Shown here one piece after another: positions 42,693-57,600 of a DNA stretch of 64,000 nucleotides. Source of the DNA: Microvelia longipes (taxonomy: Eukaryota; Arthropoda; Insecta; Hemiptera; Veliidae); the NCBI GenBank assembly GCA_018340805.1, contig JACMZG010001913.1, forward strand, positions 20,072,197 through 20,136,196, written 5' to 3'. Each line of letters opens with the position of its first letter. Position 1 is the first letter of the stretch. The position numbers and the translations under genes are program-made. A model generated the notes under the pieces. It did not search any database. It saw nothing but the letters and a program-made list of their open reading frames with translations, and was not told where the DNA came from.

Positions 42693-45600
42693 CAACATTG
42701 TCAGAAGCTAATGCAGTTTATTATATATAAAAGTATATACATTATACAAAAAAATCAAAGAATTTAGATGATCATCTTGCCTCTGTGGCCATTATCGTAT
42801 AGGCACACAATTTCGGCACCAGAGGTCTATGGTTCGCAGCCCGGGCTATGCTCTTAAGATTATATGAATTGTATTTGAATTTTGAATATTTCACCAACTT
42901 TAATTAATTCTAAGAAGATAGTAGATGCAAACCCACCTGAGGTTGTTCTCGCAGGGTGAGTACCCTAATGGGCCAAAAAGTCCATTATAATTTAATGGAC
43001 GGGCATTTAAATTTTATTTTATGATGATCATCTACCAATAATACTTGAAAACGGAGGAGGTAAAAACTATGGGAACTAAACCTGTAAACAGTCAGTCCTT
43101 TCAACAAAAAAATAAAAAATAACCACCTAATTTGTAAGCATAGTTAACTTACACTACTATGCACAGTTATCTTATCATCTTATATTTAATACAAAAGGAA
43201 ATACAACCTACCGTTGTTGAACAAGATGTAAATTTTCATCAGTCTTCGATAATGACACAGCAGCTTCCAATATTAGAGGTCCCAGTGACACTGAACCCAC
43301 TTCTAACCACATCTCAGGTTCGTTTGTATTCCTATTACATTAAAATAAGATTATTGATATTATTAATACTAGTGAGTGTCTCCATAATACTAGATGAGAA
43401 TTAGTTTAGGGCACAGAAGAGACTAAATTTCATAAAATTAAATAAACTATATATTTTATTATACGTAAATATACACCTAGCATATTCATGTTAAATTATA
43501 ATAAATAGATAAGCTTTATTGGTGGATATTTTAGTTATTATTTAAATAGAATTTTTTAACACCAGCATTGCTTTTAGCAGAAGAAGTTCACTTATTTTAG
43601 CGAATTTCCTTTGGAAAAAAATTCACTAATGGGATACGCATCATGGCGAGAAATATGCTAAAAACTTTAAGAAACCAACTGAGCATTAAAGTGAACAATG
43701 CTAATTTTAGAGGCATAGTTTTCTATAGCCAACAGGATAATTGTGCGCATTTCCTTTAAAAAATACAGAAAAAAATAGTTACGAGCAGTGCTTAATAATT
43801 GATTAACTCCTCAAGTTATAAAGCATAAATGGGAACCTTAAGCAAGAAATGGGTTGATAAGCAAGGAAACACGCATTACAAAAGAAATTTGCCTGACATG
43901 CGGACCACCGCACCAGAATTTTTGTTGTTTTTAGTTTTAACTATTAACAGGAAGCGACAATTATTAGGTTATCAAAGAATCAGCTACCGCCGATACTTGC
44001 TGTTGGATATAAATATCCCTGGACCGGTTTTGGCATAACACCATCATCAGCAGGCGGGGCATATTATATCAGTGATTAACTTCTAGTCTCAATGAGACTA
44101 GAAGTTATTCACTGATGTAACTTTATTAGTTGAGAGCTCGAGTTTTGCTCCCCCCCCCCCCCTGTTGATGATGGTGTTATGACGAAACCAGCCCAGGGAT
44201 ATTCATATCCAACAGCAAGTATCGACGGTAGCTGATTCTTTGATTGCTTCTTCAACTTGCGGTAAGGTAACTACAACCTTTTTAATTATTAGATTATTTT
44301 GAGATATATTTTTAGCACATTTTGCTTTTCAGGCAGTCCAGATGACAGAAATGGAGGATATGGGAGTGGGGTCAATCCAATTAGGCTCCAATGATTCATC
44401 ATGAAGCCGCAAGGCAGCCTACATGATGAAAATTCACTACTTTATAGCCAGGGAATGAAAGCCTCAGTTACTAGATTTCATTATTAACTCAAGAAAGAGC
44501 TCTAGCAAGCCCTTTTTACTTTTTCTCATTAATAATTTTTGTATAAAGTAAAAGTATTGTGTTTGCAAATAATTTAAAACCAGAATTCCACCAGAATTAT
44601 CGATTTCAGGAGATTTTAAGACCTCCTGAGTAAGTCACACAGTTGTCTGTGTATGTGTTTATCTGTCTGTTATAATTGCATCTCCTGGCACATTTATTCT
44701 AGAGTGTTGAAACTTGGTACAAAATCAGTCTATAGGTCTAGCTGTGCTATCCGGACAATAATTTTTATGACATCATTAATCTGCAATGATGACGCAGCAA
44801 AAAATCAAAAATTCCTAACATAGCAGAAAAAAGGTTTAAATTTATTTGAGATTTGACACGCATGTAGTCTAACATATTTTAAGCCATTAGTTGAATTGTT
44901 ATCAAATAACTTGTGAACGGTTTTTTTAAATTGTAAAAAAAACAATTTGTGTTGAAATTCAGCACAAGTGTTTAACAAATAAAAAAGTTTTCAGTACTTT
45001 TTTTTGTTCCATCACAAAAGTTAAGCAGTAATTGAGCAAAGTCAGTGTCTAGATGGGTGAACACTGTGAATAAAAATTCACAGTGTTAGGAAAGCTAGTC
45101 TAAAGTAGAGAGGATGAGTGTAGGGAATCTGATTTGGTTAGGAAAAATTCCGAGGTACCCCAAACCAAATTTTTTCTTTACAATTTAATAAAATTAAAGT
45201 AAATATTGTCTGAGTATGAGCGAAATTAATCCGAAGTAGTGAGAATTAGAGTAGCGAATCTGATGTGGTTAGGAAAAGTCCAGAGGTACCCCAAACCCAA
45301 TTTTTTCTTTATGATTTATTAATAATACACGTAGTTCTAGTGCAGCCCTTCCGCACCCTTGGGTCGCGAACGAAATTTTTTGGGTCACCAAATTTTTTAT
45401 TATTAACAACCAAAAATGACAAAGATTTATGTGAAAAGATTATTATAAGCAAATAACAGATTTGCTTAAACAGATATTATTTTTAGAAATTGATAATACT
45501 TTAAACATGCGATAGCAAAAGAAGCCGCGGCCAAAACATTTCTTAGAAGTCCTATACCGACAGAGACACACGCCTTTATCTAATTCTTGCTAACTTAGAT

Positions 45601-48600
45601 GAATTGTTATACCTATGATAATACTGTGTTTAACAGTTTCTTATTACTTCTTTTAAAGGTTCGGGTTATTATAAGGTTCAATTATATGTGAATTTGGTTT
45701 TAACAAACATCAACGTAGTTTATTATCGCGTACAAGTTTTTTAATTATAATTGTTTCACCAGTTTATTTATTTTTATAGTTTTGCGTTTTAATTAAAGTA
45801 GTGAAATGAATAAACAAAACACGACTTGACTTAATAGTGGAAAACCAATAGCAACAAATTAGTCATTGATGATACATATTTTATTTTTTTATTCTTTTCT
45901 TTATTTACTATAATCATTATTTGATTTTTCCTTTAAATAATAAATGCTCATTTTTATATTTAACAATGCTATTTTTTTAATTTTTATATTTTATTGCTAT
46001 TATATAATTATATATATACTTCTTTTGAACTCCAATTAGTGTGAAGTTTTCTTTAAGTATAAAAACCTCATGAAAATTTTGATTTGACGATGTCTGTAGG
46101 CTCATAACTAGTTCGGCAATAAATAAAACGCCTGCAATTTTTAGGTTATGCAAAATAAATGCATTTTGGTCGCCAAACATTAGAAAAGCAAATTATAGGG
46201 TAGCGGTACTTAAAAGGTTGGGAAACGCTGGTCTAGCGATCCTAACAAGTCCTTTTTTTCTTCATATTTTATTATTAGGACAAGCAATCTAGTAAACAAA
46301 GCGAGCCTCATTTTCATGAGGTTATTTTGAGAAATAATTTTAATGCTGTGTGGTCAAGTAAATATAGAGAGCTTCACTCCAGTCCCACTTCAACTCTATG
46401 CTATGCTTAGAGATTTGCTCTATGCTTCAACTTCTATGCTCTCCTATAAATAATATACTAATGATACAAGCAGATACAAGCTTTAAAAATTAGTAAGTAA
46501 TACCAACCTGTGCTGAGATCTACCACTACCAGTTGTATTATTAGCAGATAAATTATTGGTTATAATCATTTGCTTAACTTGAATGCAAGGTATAACACCA
46601 GTCAGTCCAGACTTGACTTGATTACCATGTAAGTTACAAGTAGAAAATCTAATAGGGCATGCCTGAAACAGAACATCATCTTAGTCCTCTTATCTATTTA
46701 TTTCATCAATTATATTATTATTATTTATTTTATTAAACAGGGTGGAACCAAAGTCTCGTTCTCTTAAATTTTGAACCATAAAACATATATTAATAAAACT
46801 AAGGGTACTTTTTTGGTGTAAAGGGAACTTCATTTTACTAGTTTAGTTAACTTCAGGGTCAATCCATTTCAAGTGATTTCATTAAAGTGAACAAAGAGGA
46901 AAAGTTGAGGAAAGATAAGGAACAATAAGGAAAGGTGAGGAACAATGAGGAAAAGTTGAGGAAAGGTAAGAACAATGAGGAAAAGTTGAGGATGGAACAA
47001 TGAGGAAAGTTGAGAAAGGTAAGAACAATGAGGAAAAGTTGGGAAAGGTAAGGAACAATGAGGAAAAGTTGAGGAAAGGTGAGGAACAATGAGGAAAAGT
47101 TGAGGAAAGGTGAGGAACAATGAGGAAAAGTTGAGGAAAGGTGAGGAACATGAGAAAAGTTGAGGAAAGTGAGGAACAATGAAAGAAAAGTGAGGACAAT
47201 GAGGATACGTTGAGAAAGATGAGAAAAGTTTGAGGAAAGGTGAGGAACATGAGAAAAGTTGAGGAAAGGAGGGGAACAATGAGGAAATGTGAGGAACAAT
47301 GAAGAAAAGTTGAGGAAAGGTGAGGAACAATGAAGAAAAGTTGAGGAAAGGTAAGAAACAATGAGGAAAGGTGAGGAACAATGAGGAACAATGAGGAAAA
47401 GTTGAGGAAAGGTAAGGAACAATGAGGAAAAGTTGAGGAACAATGAGGAAAAGTTGAGGAAAGGTGAGGAACAATGAGGAAAAGTTGAGGAAAGGAGGGG
47501 AACAATGAGGAAAAGTTGAGGAAAGGAGGGGAACAATGATGAAAAGTTGAGGAAATGTGAGGAACAATAAGGAAAATTTGAGGAACAATGAAGAAAACTT
47601 GAGTAACCATGAGGAAAACTTGAGGAAAGGTGAAGAAATGTGAGAAAAAGTTATAGAGGTACCTTGCATCCATTTATTTTTTCAATACATAAAGCAGAAT
47701 AATAATGGTCTGATAAAAGAAAATACACATAAGTGAGACATTTATTTTAATAGTGACCAATTTTAAGTATTTTTCAGTAATTTAATCTCTTTTTATAAAA
47801 AAAATAATGTTTTCTAATTACCCAAAAATTAATAGCAGTTCCAGACTCAAGGATATACAAGTCCAAAGCATCAACACATACTCTCACCATTCGGTATTTT
47901 ATTTGATCTGGTGGAGGACACCTGAAACACACAAACATGTTATCTAGTAATAATAACAATACCATGTCAGGCTTGGAGGTCACAAATGATGAAACATTTG
48001 ACTCTTTGATACTTTTATAAGTAATTTGACAAAAATGTGGTAGACGTGGGACTTAAATTAGTACAATGTCTGTCACATGTGTATGTGAACATATTTAATA
48101 AAATGTAATACTAGCAACACTATTATCATCTACAAACAAAAAAAAAATAATAAAAACTGGGCTTATCATTTGGATCAGGAGTTAAACCACTTGCTGATTT
48201 TATCCCACTATAGTATGGCACAAGGTTAATATCAGTTGACAGCGAGGAAAAATAGTGTTGAGGAACCAATAAAGTTAACCTGATAAGTAAATGTGGGCGT
48301 GGTTTAATATTTAGGACATTATAATTTAACAAAAAATATTAAGAATAAACAAATATTATAAAAACAAAGGAAATTCGCTAAAACCATAATTCTGAAGATT
48401 TTTTTTATATATTCAGTTTCATACAGATTTCGGCAAACTGATTTTAGAAAATTAACAAAAAAAAGGAGAAAATAAAAAAGTAACCTATTTTAAAAATTAA
48501 AATTTTCAAGAAACTATAGAAAAGAATTAATTTTAAAATAAAAATAAAGAAGATTGGAAATGCATATAGTGTTTGGAAGAACTGAGTATGCATATAACAT

Positions 48601-51600
48601 AATTTTCTTTAATAAAAACAATGTTTTTTTGTTAAAGAAATAAAAAAACATGTTTATTGTTTAGTGATAATTAAAAAATAAATAAGACAGTTGGTACCTA
48701 TAAGTAGCAGAGGGTTGACTTTCAGGGCAATCTATGGGTATATTGTTATGATGACAAGGTGGCGGTGCTTTCGGAGGTACTAATCTATTCTCAGAGTCAA
48801 TAGAAAGTAGGAATAATGCTTCTAAACTTGATACAACGTGATACATCTGGAACCACACACAAATCAATATGAGAATTGATATGACTTGACAATAATTGAC
48901 AATAACTGGTTACTTTTATATATTTTATAATTATTATGTATTTTTATATTTATAGTATATATTGTATGTTTTGTTTATATTATGTTTATGTAAGTTTTAC
49001 TTATACCATGGCAATAAAAGTATTTTTGAATTTGAATTTGACTTAAATAAGGGAGCAGAAAAAAACAGGAATAAAGCTGGCGTCAATATATATTATTCTC
49101 TTATAAGAAATATGGCAATACATTCAGTTGCTAAATTATTAAGTTATATTATTACTTAATGCTTAATTATTTATTAAACTGAAAAATAAATTCAGCATCT
49201 AACATGAATATGCTACATGTAAGTAGAGAAATATAGTTTAATTAATCTAATGTAATCTAGTCCCTTCTATGCCCAAAACTGGTCTTATCTAGTATTAAGA
49301 AGACACACACACACAAGTATTAATAATAGAGATAAATGTTTTATTAGCATTACTAATGCTGATAGATACTTGTCTGAAGAAACACTCACTTAGGATCATA
49401 TTCATCAAATCATAACAAAAACGTTCAACTCATTCTAGTTTGAATGAATCTAAAGTTTAAACTTCCGTCGCTATTCATCAACTTATTTATGTTAACCAAC
49501 ACTTCTAGTTTCACTGTTCAGGTTAATTAACATTTCAAGTTTAAACTTATGTCAGTATTTACCAACCTGGATATTAACTCACTTAAGATAGTCAACACTT
49601 CTAGTTTTACTAACCTGGATTTAAACTAGTTTGGGTTAATTAGCATTTCAAGTTTAAACTTATGTCAGTATTTACCAACCTGGATATTAACTCACTTAAG
49701 ATAGTCAACACTTCTAGTTTTACTAACCTGGATTTAAACTAGTTTGGGTTAATTAGCATTTCAAGTTTAAACTTATGTCAGTATTTACCAACCTGGATAT
49801 TAACTCACTTAAGATAATCAACACTTCTAGTTTTACTAACCTGGATTTAAACTAGTTTGGGTTAATTAGCATTTCAAGTTTAAACTTATGTCAGTATTTA
49901 CCAACCTGGATATTAACTCACTTAAAGATAATCAACACTTCTAGTTTACTAACCTGGATTTAAACTAGTTTGGGTTAATTAGCATTTCAAGTTTAACTTA
50001 TGTCAGTATTTACCAACCTGGATATTAACTCACTTAAGATAATCAACACTTCTAGTTTTTACTAACCTGGATTTAAACTAGTTTGGGTTAATTAGCCATT
50101 TCAAGTTTAAACTTATGTCAGTATTTACCAACCTGGATATTAACTCACTTAAGATAATCAACACTTCTAGTTTTACTAACCTGGATTTAAACTAGTTTGG
50201 GTTAATTACCATTTCAAGTTTAAACTTATGTCAGTATTTACCAACCTGGATATATTAACTCACTTAAGATAATCAACATTTCTAGTTTTACTAACCTGGA
50301 TTTAAACTAGTTTGGGTTAATTACCATTTCAAGTTTAAACTTACGTCAGTATTTACCAACCTGGATATTAACTCACTTAAGATAATCAACACTTCTAGTT
50401 TTACTAACCTGGATTTAAACTAGTTTGGGTTAATTACCATTTCAAGTTTAAACTTATGTCAGTATTTACCAACCTGGATATTAACTCACTTAAGATAATC
50501 AACATTTCTAGTTTTACTAACCTGGATTTAAACTAGTTTGGGTTAATTACCATTTCAAGTTTAAACTTACGTCAGTATTTACTAACCTCAATATTAACTC
50601 ACTTGGGATAATTAACACTTCTAGTTTTACTAACCTGGATTTAAACTAGTTTGGGTTAATTACCATTTCAAGTTTAAACTTACGTCAGTATTTACTAACC
50701 TCAATATTAACTCACTTGGGATAATTAACACTTCTAGTTTAAACTTGACTTTAAACAAAATTATCAACGCTTTTCAAAACCCTATTTTTAATTCTAACAT
50801 CAATTACCTACTCTAAAATACAGATTTTAGCCCACAACATATAACACATTGATCAGTATGGCATGAATTAACCTGGCTTATTGGGTCAAGTGATAAGCTG
50901 CAATAAGTACATATTTGTTAAAGAATTTAGGTTTTAATTATGAATAGTTTGACTCATTAACTTTCATATTCGACTGTTTACAACCATAGTAATAAACATG
51001 TTACACTTTCACTATTTTTAGTGGTATGAAAGAAATGTAAGTAAGAGTAATTATTTGTTTCTTTTTTGTAAAAGATGCATTCAGAAAATTTAGTTGAACT
51101 TACCAATATAGTAGGTTTAAGTTAATTTCTAGTTTAAAACTCTATTCGGCAGTAAAAACTAGATTGGTAAATATGTTTTAGGTTTAAACCATTATTATAA
51201 CAGACTTTACCAAACCATAGTTTATATCTATTGAACTAATGAAGACTTCAATCCTTTTTTTATTAAAATTTATTAAAATAAATTGACGAAGAGTTTTCGT
51301 CAGGGATCCTGAGCTTCTTTGATTCTTAAAAATGACAAAAAAGAGAAAGTTTGGAAATTAATAAAATTTTATTAATTTTCAAACTTTCTCTTTTTTTCAT
51401 TTTTAAGAACTGAAGAAGCTCAGGATCCCTGGGCGAAAGCTCATCGTCAATTTATTTTCAATAAATTTTAATAAAAAAGGATTGAAGTCTACATTAATTC
51501 AATTCATATTAAAATTTATAACAGTCCAAAAGTTCTAAAGTTATTAAACCATAGTTTAGTTTACAATAGATTTATGACACAAAGCTTAGTTTAAACTTGG

Positions 51601-54600
51601 TAAATACAAGCCTTAGTCACACTTTCCTCTCAAATAATAGTCAATATCAATATATAACAGATCAAAAGATATTCAGTTTTAAAAAATAGATCACTGAAAA
51701 GCAAAAAAAAAAGAAATTGACCTGAGGCATGGTCATTCTTCCAGAGAGCTTCCCTAGTTGTAATTCAAGTAACCAGGCGTATTCAAGTGTTTCATCATCT
51801 AGACATCTTCCTTCGTCACTAAACATAGCATGACCACGTAACTGCAAATAGACAACATATTAATAATTTTAATCAGTTTCATTCCATTTTTTCCACTAAG
51901 AGTTCATTACTTTCCAGTCTCCCATAGAGGGAAACACCAAAATAGCAAAATTGACACCCAAAAAAGTGTAAAGTTTCTTTAGAACTTATTGAAATTGAAA
52001 ATAAATTATGCTAAAAACTATTTCTAATATTACAATAATTTTGTAATGTTTGAAGTGTTTTGAGTCTAATGACACTCTCAGCCACATCTGAAGCCAGCAT
52101 AGCTCTAAAGAATATTTACAATTAAAAAAAGTGCATCAAAGATCCCCATTTTTTGTGTTTTATATTTGAGATGGAAGGGCACAGGTACATACTTTTTCAA
52201 AATAAAAAATTACACATCCACTTTCTCTTTTGATGGTTGATATTTAAACACCAAATTCAGTCCACCAAATTCCTAAATAAAAGAAATACTTTTGTCTGTA
52301 TGTATGTTTGGATGGAAAGCCAAATAGAAATCTATTTTGAAATTTAACAGATTTTCATAAAGTTTCTGCTAAAAAATTAAAATTTTGTTAACATAATTGT
52401 TACAAAATGCAAAAATTTGTGCATAATAGTTACAAAATCAAGGCCTTAGCTATAACTTAACAATAAATGTCATCATTAAACAAATAATTAATATTAATAA
52501 TATTAATTAATAATAATATTAATAAATAAATAAATAATATTATAAATTATATCATTTAGATCAGGCCTGGGCAAACTTTTCTAGCAAAGGGCCACTTAGT
52601 CTTTTTACAGCCAGTCGCGGGCCGCATTCCTTAAATTTTAAAGTATGCTAAACCTGCAACAAATTGCAGTTACGCTTGTGCTTTACTTAAGTCAAATTTA
52701 TTCACAAAGAATAAGAATTGGGGAACTTTAGCACTAAATGGAAAAAACAAAATGGAGTATCTTCGTCAGATCTTGAAATATAACTAAAGACAAATTTTGC
52801 TAGAATACTAGGTGTAAAAATAATTTTAAAAAGTATTCCTACGCAATAAAAGATCAAAGAGATTGTATTTTATCAACTCCTTTTCAGCAATTCACAGAAG
52901 GCAAAATAGATTTTTTCATCTTATTATTGTTAAAATAAAAATTCGCTAAAATAATTAGAATTCGCCAAATCTGACAATAGAATTGATATGAAAGGCGGAC
53001 GCTCTTTATGTAATTGTTTCTTATGTTACTAGTTTTTGTTTCTCCAAACTTTAAAGTTTAAGTAGCAATCAATTATTTCCTTATCTTTGTATCTAACTTT
53101 TCATAATAATTTTGAATTGAATAATTTATTTGCTTATATATCTAGTATTTTTTTTATTTTTTATTTATTTTATCTTTTTTCCAAACATTTTAATTTTGCC
53201 TGCAGGCCACATAAAAATGCTCCAGGCATTTTTATTTTTAGCCAGGCGTAGATTGCCCAGGCTTGATTTAGATCCTATCAATAATAATTCATGTTACAAC
53301 TTGTATTTCTGGTACCAACCTGTAAACCAGATAAAGTGAGGTGGCCCTGATTAAGATGTCTGTCCCTCGGTGTTCTAGAGATAACATTATCAGATGACAA
53401 AAGAACAGCAGGAGATAAAACTAATTGTAACAAAGTCTCTCTGTAACTTTTTTTCATTTCAAAACCGAATCTATCAACTAATATCAATGGACATGGTGGC
53501 TCCCTGTCAGAGCAATTCTGAAACACGCAATAAATTAATTATATTAATATTGAAGCTTATCAGCAGGTTTTGCAAAAAAGTTGTTTGTCCCCCAAATTCG
53601 AACTCTTGTAAATGTTATTCCTATAAATGTCTTCTTTAAAAAAAAATCAATTGAACTTACAAATAAATCACACCAAAACTAATAACAAATATAAGTTAAA
53701 CAGTTGCTTAGACACCCTACAAAACAGTGAAGTCAGCAAATTTGAGATTTTTATCCTAACAAATATGTTATAACTCTATACCATTTCATCAGATTGAGAC
53801 TTGTTAATAACAAATAAACTTTATTGTGAAATTCATACATTGATTATTCTTGTTATTTATTAATTGAATAGCTTTACCAAAAAGTTAAAAACATCAAAAT
53901 TCTAAAATACAATATAAAAACACTCTTTACAATATGTTAATTACTTCATTTGTTACATCATTACAAATACTTTATTTAGTTTCGAGCACTGCATTTGAAA
54001 AAGTCAAATTCATTTTTAAAAGTTGGATACACATAAAAGGACCCACAATTGATCTCGTTGATTACGTTGTTACAACATAATTTTGAAGGAGTTCTGGTAG
54101 AGTTAGCAGGAGGTGAGTTTATGTGAACATCTAACAAAGTAAGTTGTACAGTAATGGCTGTATAACCTGTTTGGCACATTGAAGGTGGTGCCTGTTCTAA
54201 TAAATGTTCAAGCGATAAACGTGTGACATATCCTCAATCTTGTGATGACCACCTCTCTTCTTCTTTTCCTGTGAGAAGATGTGGAATTCTTACTATCCTG
54301 TAGTTTAACAGATCAAACTGCTATTCATGTTCCAAAGTTTCTAGTATGCACAGGTAAAGAGATGGGGACACAGGTAATGACTTTCAATTAGGCTATGGCC
54401 TGGAACCCAGATTAATGTGATTGGTGGAGAGTGATATCTATAACATTTCTAATGGCTTTAGTTGGTGGAGTGTATTTCCAGATGTATTTTTAATTCATTT
54501 AAGGACACTTAAGGAGTAAGAGAACACAAAAGTTTATTTATTTTACATTTCATTATTAAGAATATTCTTTCATAATTAAAATTATTGTAAGTATTTTAAA

Positions 54601-57600
54601 TATTGCTGCAGCATTCGGTAAAGGTATAAAGTGAATATAAATCCAAAAACATCTAATTTAATCAAATAAGTAAAGGTTTTAATTTATTTTCGGTAAATCT
54701 TCGGTATACGATGCACCCTGTTATCAATACTATATATCGATATATTTTTAGTTACGCAACACGTAAACGAGAACTGAGCACTTAAAAGGTAAGCAGCGTC
54801 GTTAAATTATTAATTATAATTAAAAAAAAACCAAACACAAATAAATGAAAACATTAACAAAAAATATAATAAAATCCTGAAAATAAAAACACAAAAATAT
54901 GTAAAAATACGCGTAACATAAATTAGATGTGGTATATTATTGATTATTCTTATGAAAACATTGTTAAAACATTATAAGAACAAAAAAAATATGAAAATAG
55001 TTATAAACCATTTTACAACAAATAAATAAAAACACAAACTGTCAAAGACTCTATACCTGTCCTTTGTAATCCTAGTCACTTATAGCTAAATAAATTCAAT
55101 ATTTTCTCTTTCAGGTGTTAAATTATATAAATTGAAATTGACATAATCATAATATAAAATATTTAAAATAAAAACAAAAATACATCGCAGGTTTGCGACA
55201 CTCCGCCGAACAGGATAATGATGATTATCCGAGGTGCATTTTAATGGATGAATCTTGGTCACCGGCCTAGTGAGAAGACTTTTTTCAAATCTAACAACAG
55301 ATTGTATCTCCCCGTCTCTTCCCTTTTGTAATTCTTCAATTTTGCCAAGGGTCCATTTTGGCGTTTTGTTTTTTTTTTTTTTTTTTCTGTGACATGGACC
55401 ACTTCGCCTACTTTTAGCGTTCTAGATCTCAAAGATTTATCAGGAATGAAGGCCGTCTTTACTTCCCTCATATTGAAGGAAATGGTTGGGCGTAAGTAAC
55501 TTCAACATCTCCCTCCCCAACATAAACTAAGGATCGAGAATTGAGTGCAGATTCCACTTCGGTTGGCCTAAAACCCTTAAATCTCCCTACAAAAATCTTA
55601 TAGGTGTCTCCCACCCCCAATAAATTATTCTGGACTCGTCTTTTATTTTTAATATTTAGGTAAGGCTAAAATGTTGGGTAAACAAATAAAATCTTAATTA
55701 TATCATCCCCACTTTCTGCCTAGCTCGCCCCTTTGATACAAGTATGTTTTCCCAAAAAATGTTCCCCTTTTTCATACTCAAATTTTGTATTTTCTCTACT
55801 TCACGATGTTGACATTTATATTTAGTTCTCTGCTTAATAGGTTTGGTTTGATTATTATTATTATGATACACGACGCCTAATTTTGATTGTATCCCGCAAA
55901 ACTTATTTTTCTTCTTCTTACCATTATCTTGAGTGTTCGTCTCTTCTTGAGATTGTTTTTCATCGTTTTTGCTCATTCCGTCCTCCCTAAGCCTATTAAT
56001 AAGTACTTCGTCCTTTTCTATTGCCAGTAAACTAGTTGAATGATTTTCTTTCCTAGTTTTGTTTCCTCTTCCTGTTAAAATCCACCCAACCTTTGAACTT
56101 ACTAAGTATAACCCAGGATCCACTTCAATTTTTTCTAAATTCATAAATTCGAAATAATAATCGTTTCCAACAAGTAAATCAATGTCCGCCGTCTTCGCTA
56201 ATTTTGTATCTTCCGCCAACTTAAGATATTTAAATTTTTCTTTAATTAAGTCTAAATAGTTTGTTTCTAAATTACTCTTCACTATCATTGGTACCACATT
56301 TGCCGTTATTTGCTTATAAGAACCATCTAAAAGTTTTATACCTAACTCCACCGTATTCGATATTATGTGTTTTGGACTCTTCTCCCCAAATAAACAAATC
56401 GCTAATTTTTCTTTATTTATTGTTTTTAATTTTAAATCTTTAACCAATTTTGCCGTGACGTAACATCTTTGACTCCCACTATCAAAAATGCATCGTCTCA
56501 CTACTGTACTTGTTCTTTCATTATCACTTACCTCTATAGTCGCTGTTTGAAGAGAGCCGGAACTCGTAATTTTTGACAATAGACTGGTACTCATGTTTTT
56601 GCTGTCTAATTCTTCAATTTCTCCCGTCACTAGATTTTCTTTATCCTCTTCCCCCTCCGCTACCAGAGCTGTTAATACTATTTTCTCTGACTTTACTTTT
56701 TTCGGACATAAGCTTCGGTGGTGATGGGAATGCCGCTTGCAATGCACACATACTTTGTTTGCTCTACAAGATCTTGCACTATGCGAGTCTTTCAGACAAA
56801 TAAAACACGCATTCTTTAATAATTCCTTTCGATGTTCAATTGTTTTATACTTAGTGCATTCATCAGACCAGTGTTCAGCCTTACAATACCTACACGTTGG
56901 ATGACTGGCTAGCAACGCATCTGTTGTAGCAGGTCTAGCGCTATATTGTTTGTTTTCTACGTATTCTACTACTTGCTGATCTTTTTTACCATTAATGTTT
57001 ACATTTACCCTTTCTTTTACTCTTATTATTTTGTCTAAGCGTTAGCGCAGTACTTCACACTCCGAAAATAACCTTAAGCTTGCCGGTTGGTGCAACTCAA
57101 ATTCTTCCAACTGTATTAAAATTTGTGCAGGAAATTTCGATTTTATCAAAGACACGAAACTGCTATGATTTACGTTTTCTCCTAACCCTTCCAATGCTCT
57201 ACAATAATTTTCTATTTCATCCAAAGTAATTCGTAATTTTACTGTAGAGTTATTCGATGCTTCTAAATTGCGAAATTTAGTATACAAATCTTCAATTAGC
57301 AATGATGTATTGGAATACCTATTCTTTAAAATTAATATTGCTGAATCATAATTTTGTGCAGTAATCGCCAGACCTCCAATACTGCGAGCTGCATCAGTGA
57401 CTAATAGTTGTTTTAAATAACTGAACTTGTCAATTTTGTTTATATTTACATTATTATGAATTGCCGACTCAAACCTTTCCCAAAATTCCAGCCACTTTAA
57501 TCTATCCCCATTAAATGTTGGCAATTCTAACTTCGGTAATTTTATTGGTATGTTCCTATTATTTTCTGAATTCCCTTCTGAGCCCTCTATCTCCTAATAT

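Noticed and set aside
43829..44038. Plus-strand 69-codon frame next to the palindrome
   Set aside because: It runs into the palindrome arm and has no recognised domain; probably retroelement debris.
45977..46180. Minus-strand 67-codon frame inside the hAT element as a transposase remnant
   Set aside because: No hAT dimerisation or catalytic motif is visible.
46859..47673. Three overlapping minus-strand frames of 225-266 codons
   Set aside because: They exist in all three frames of a purine minisatellite without stops; the peptides are repeat echoes.
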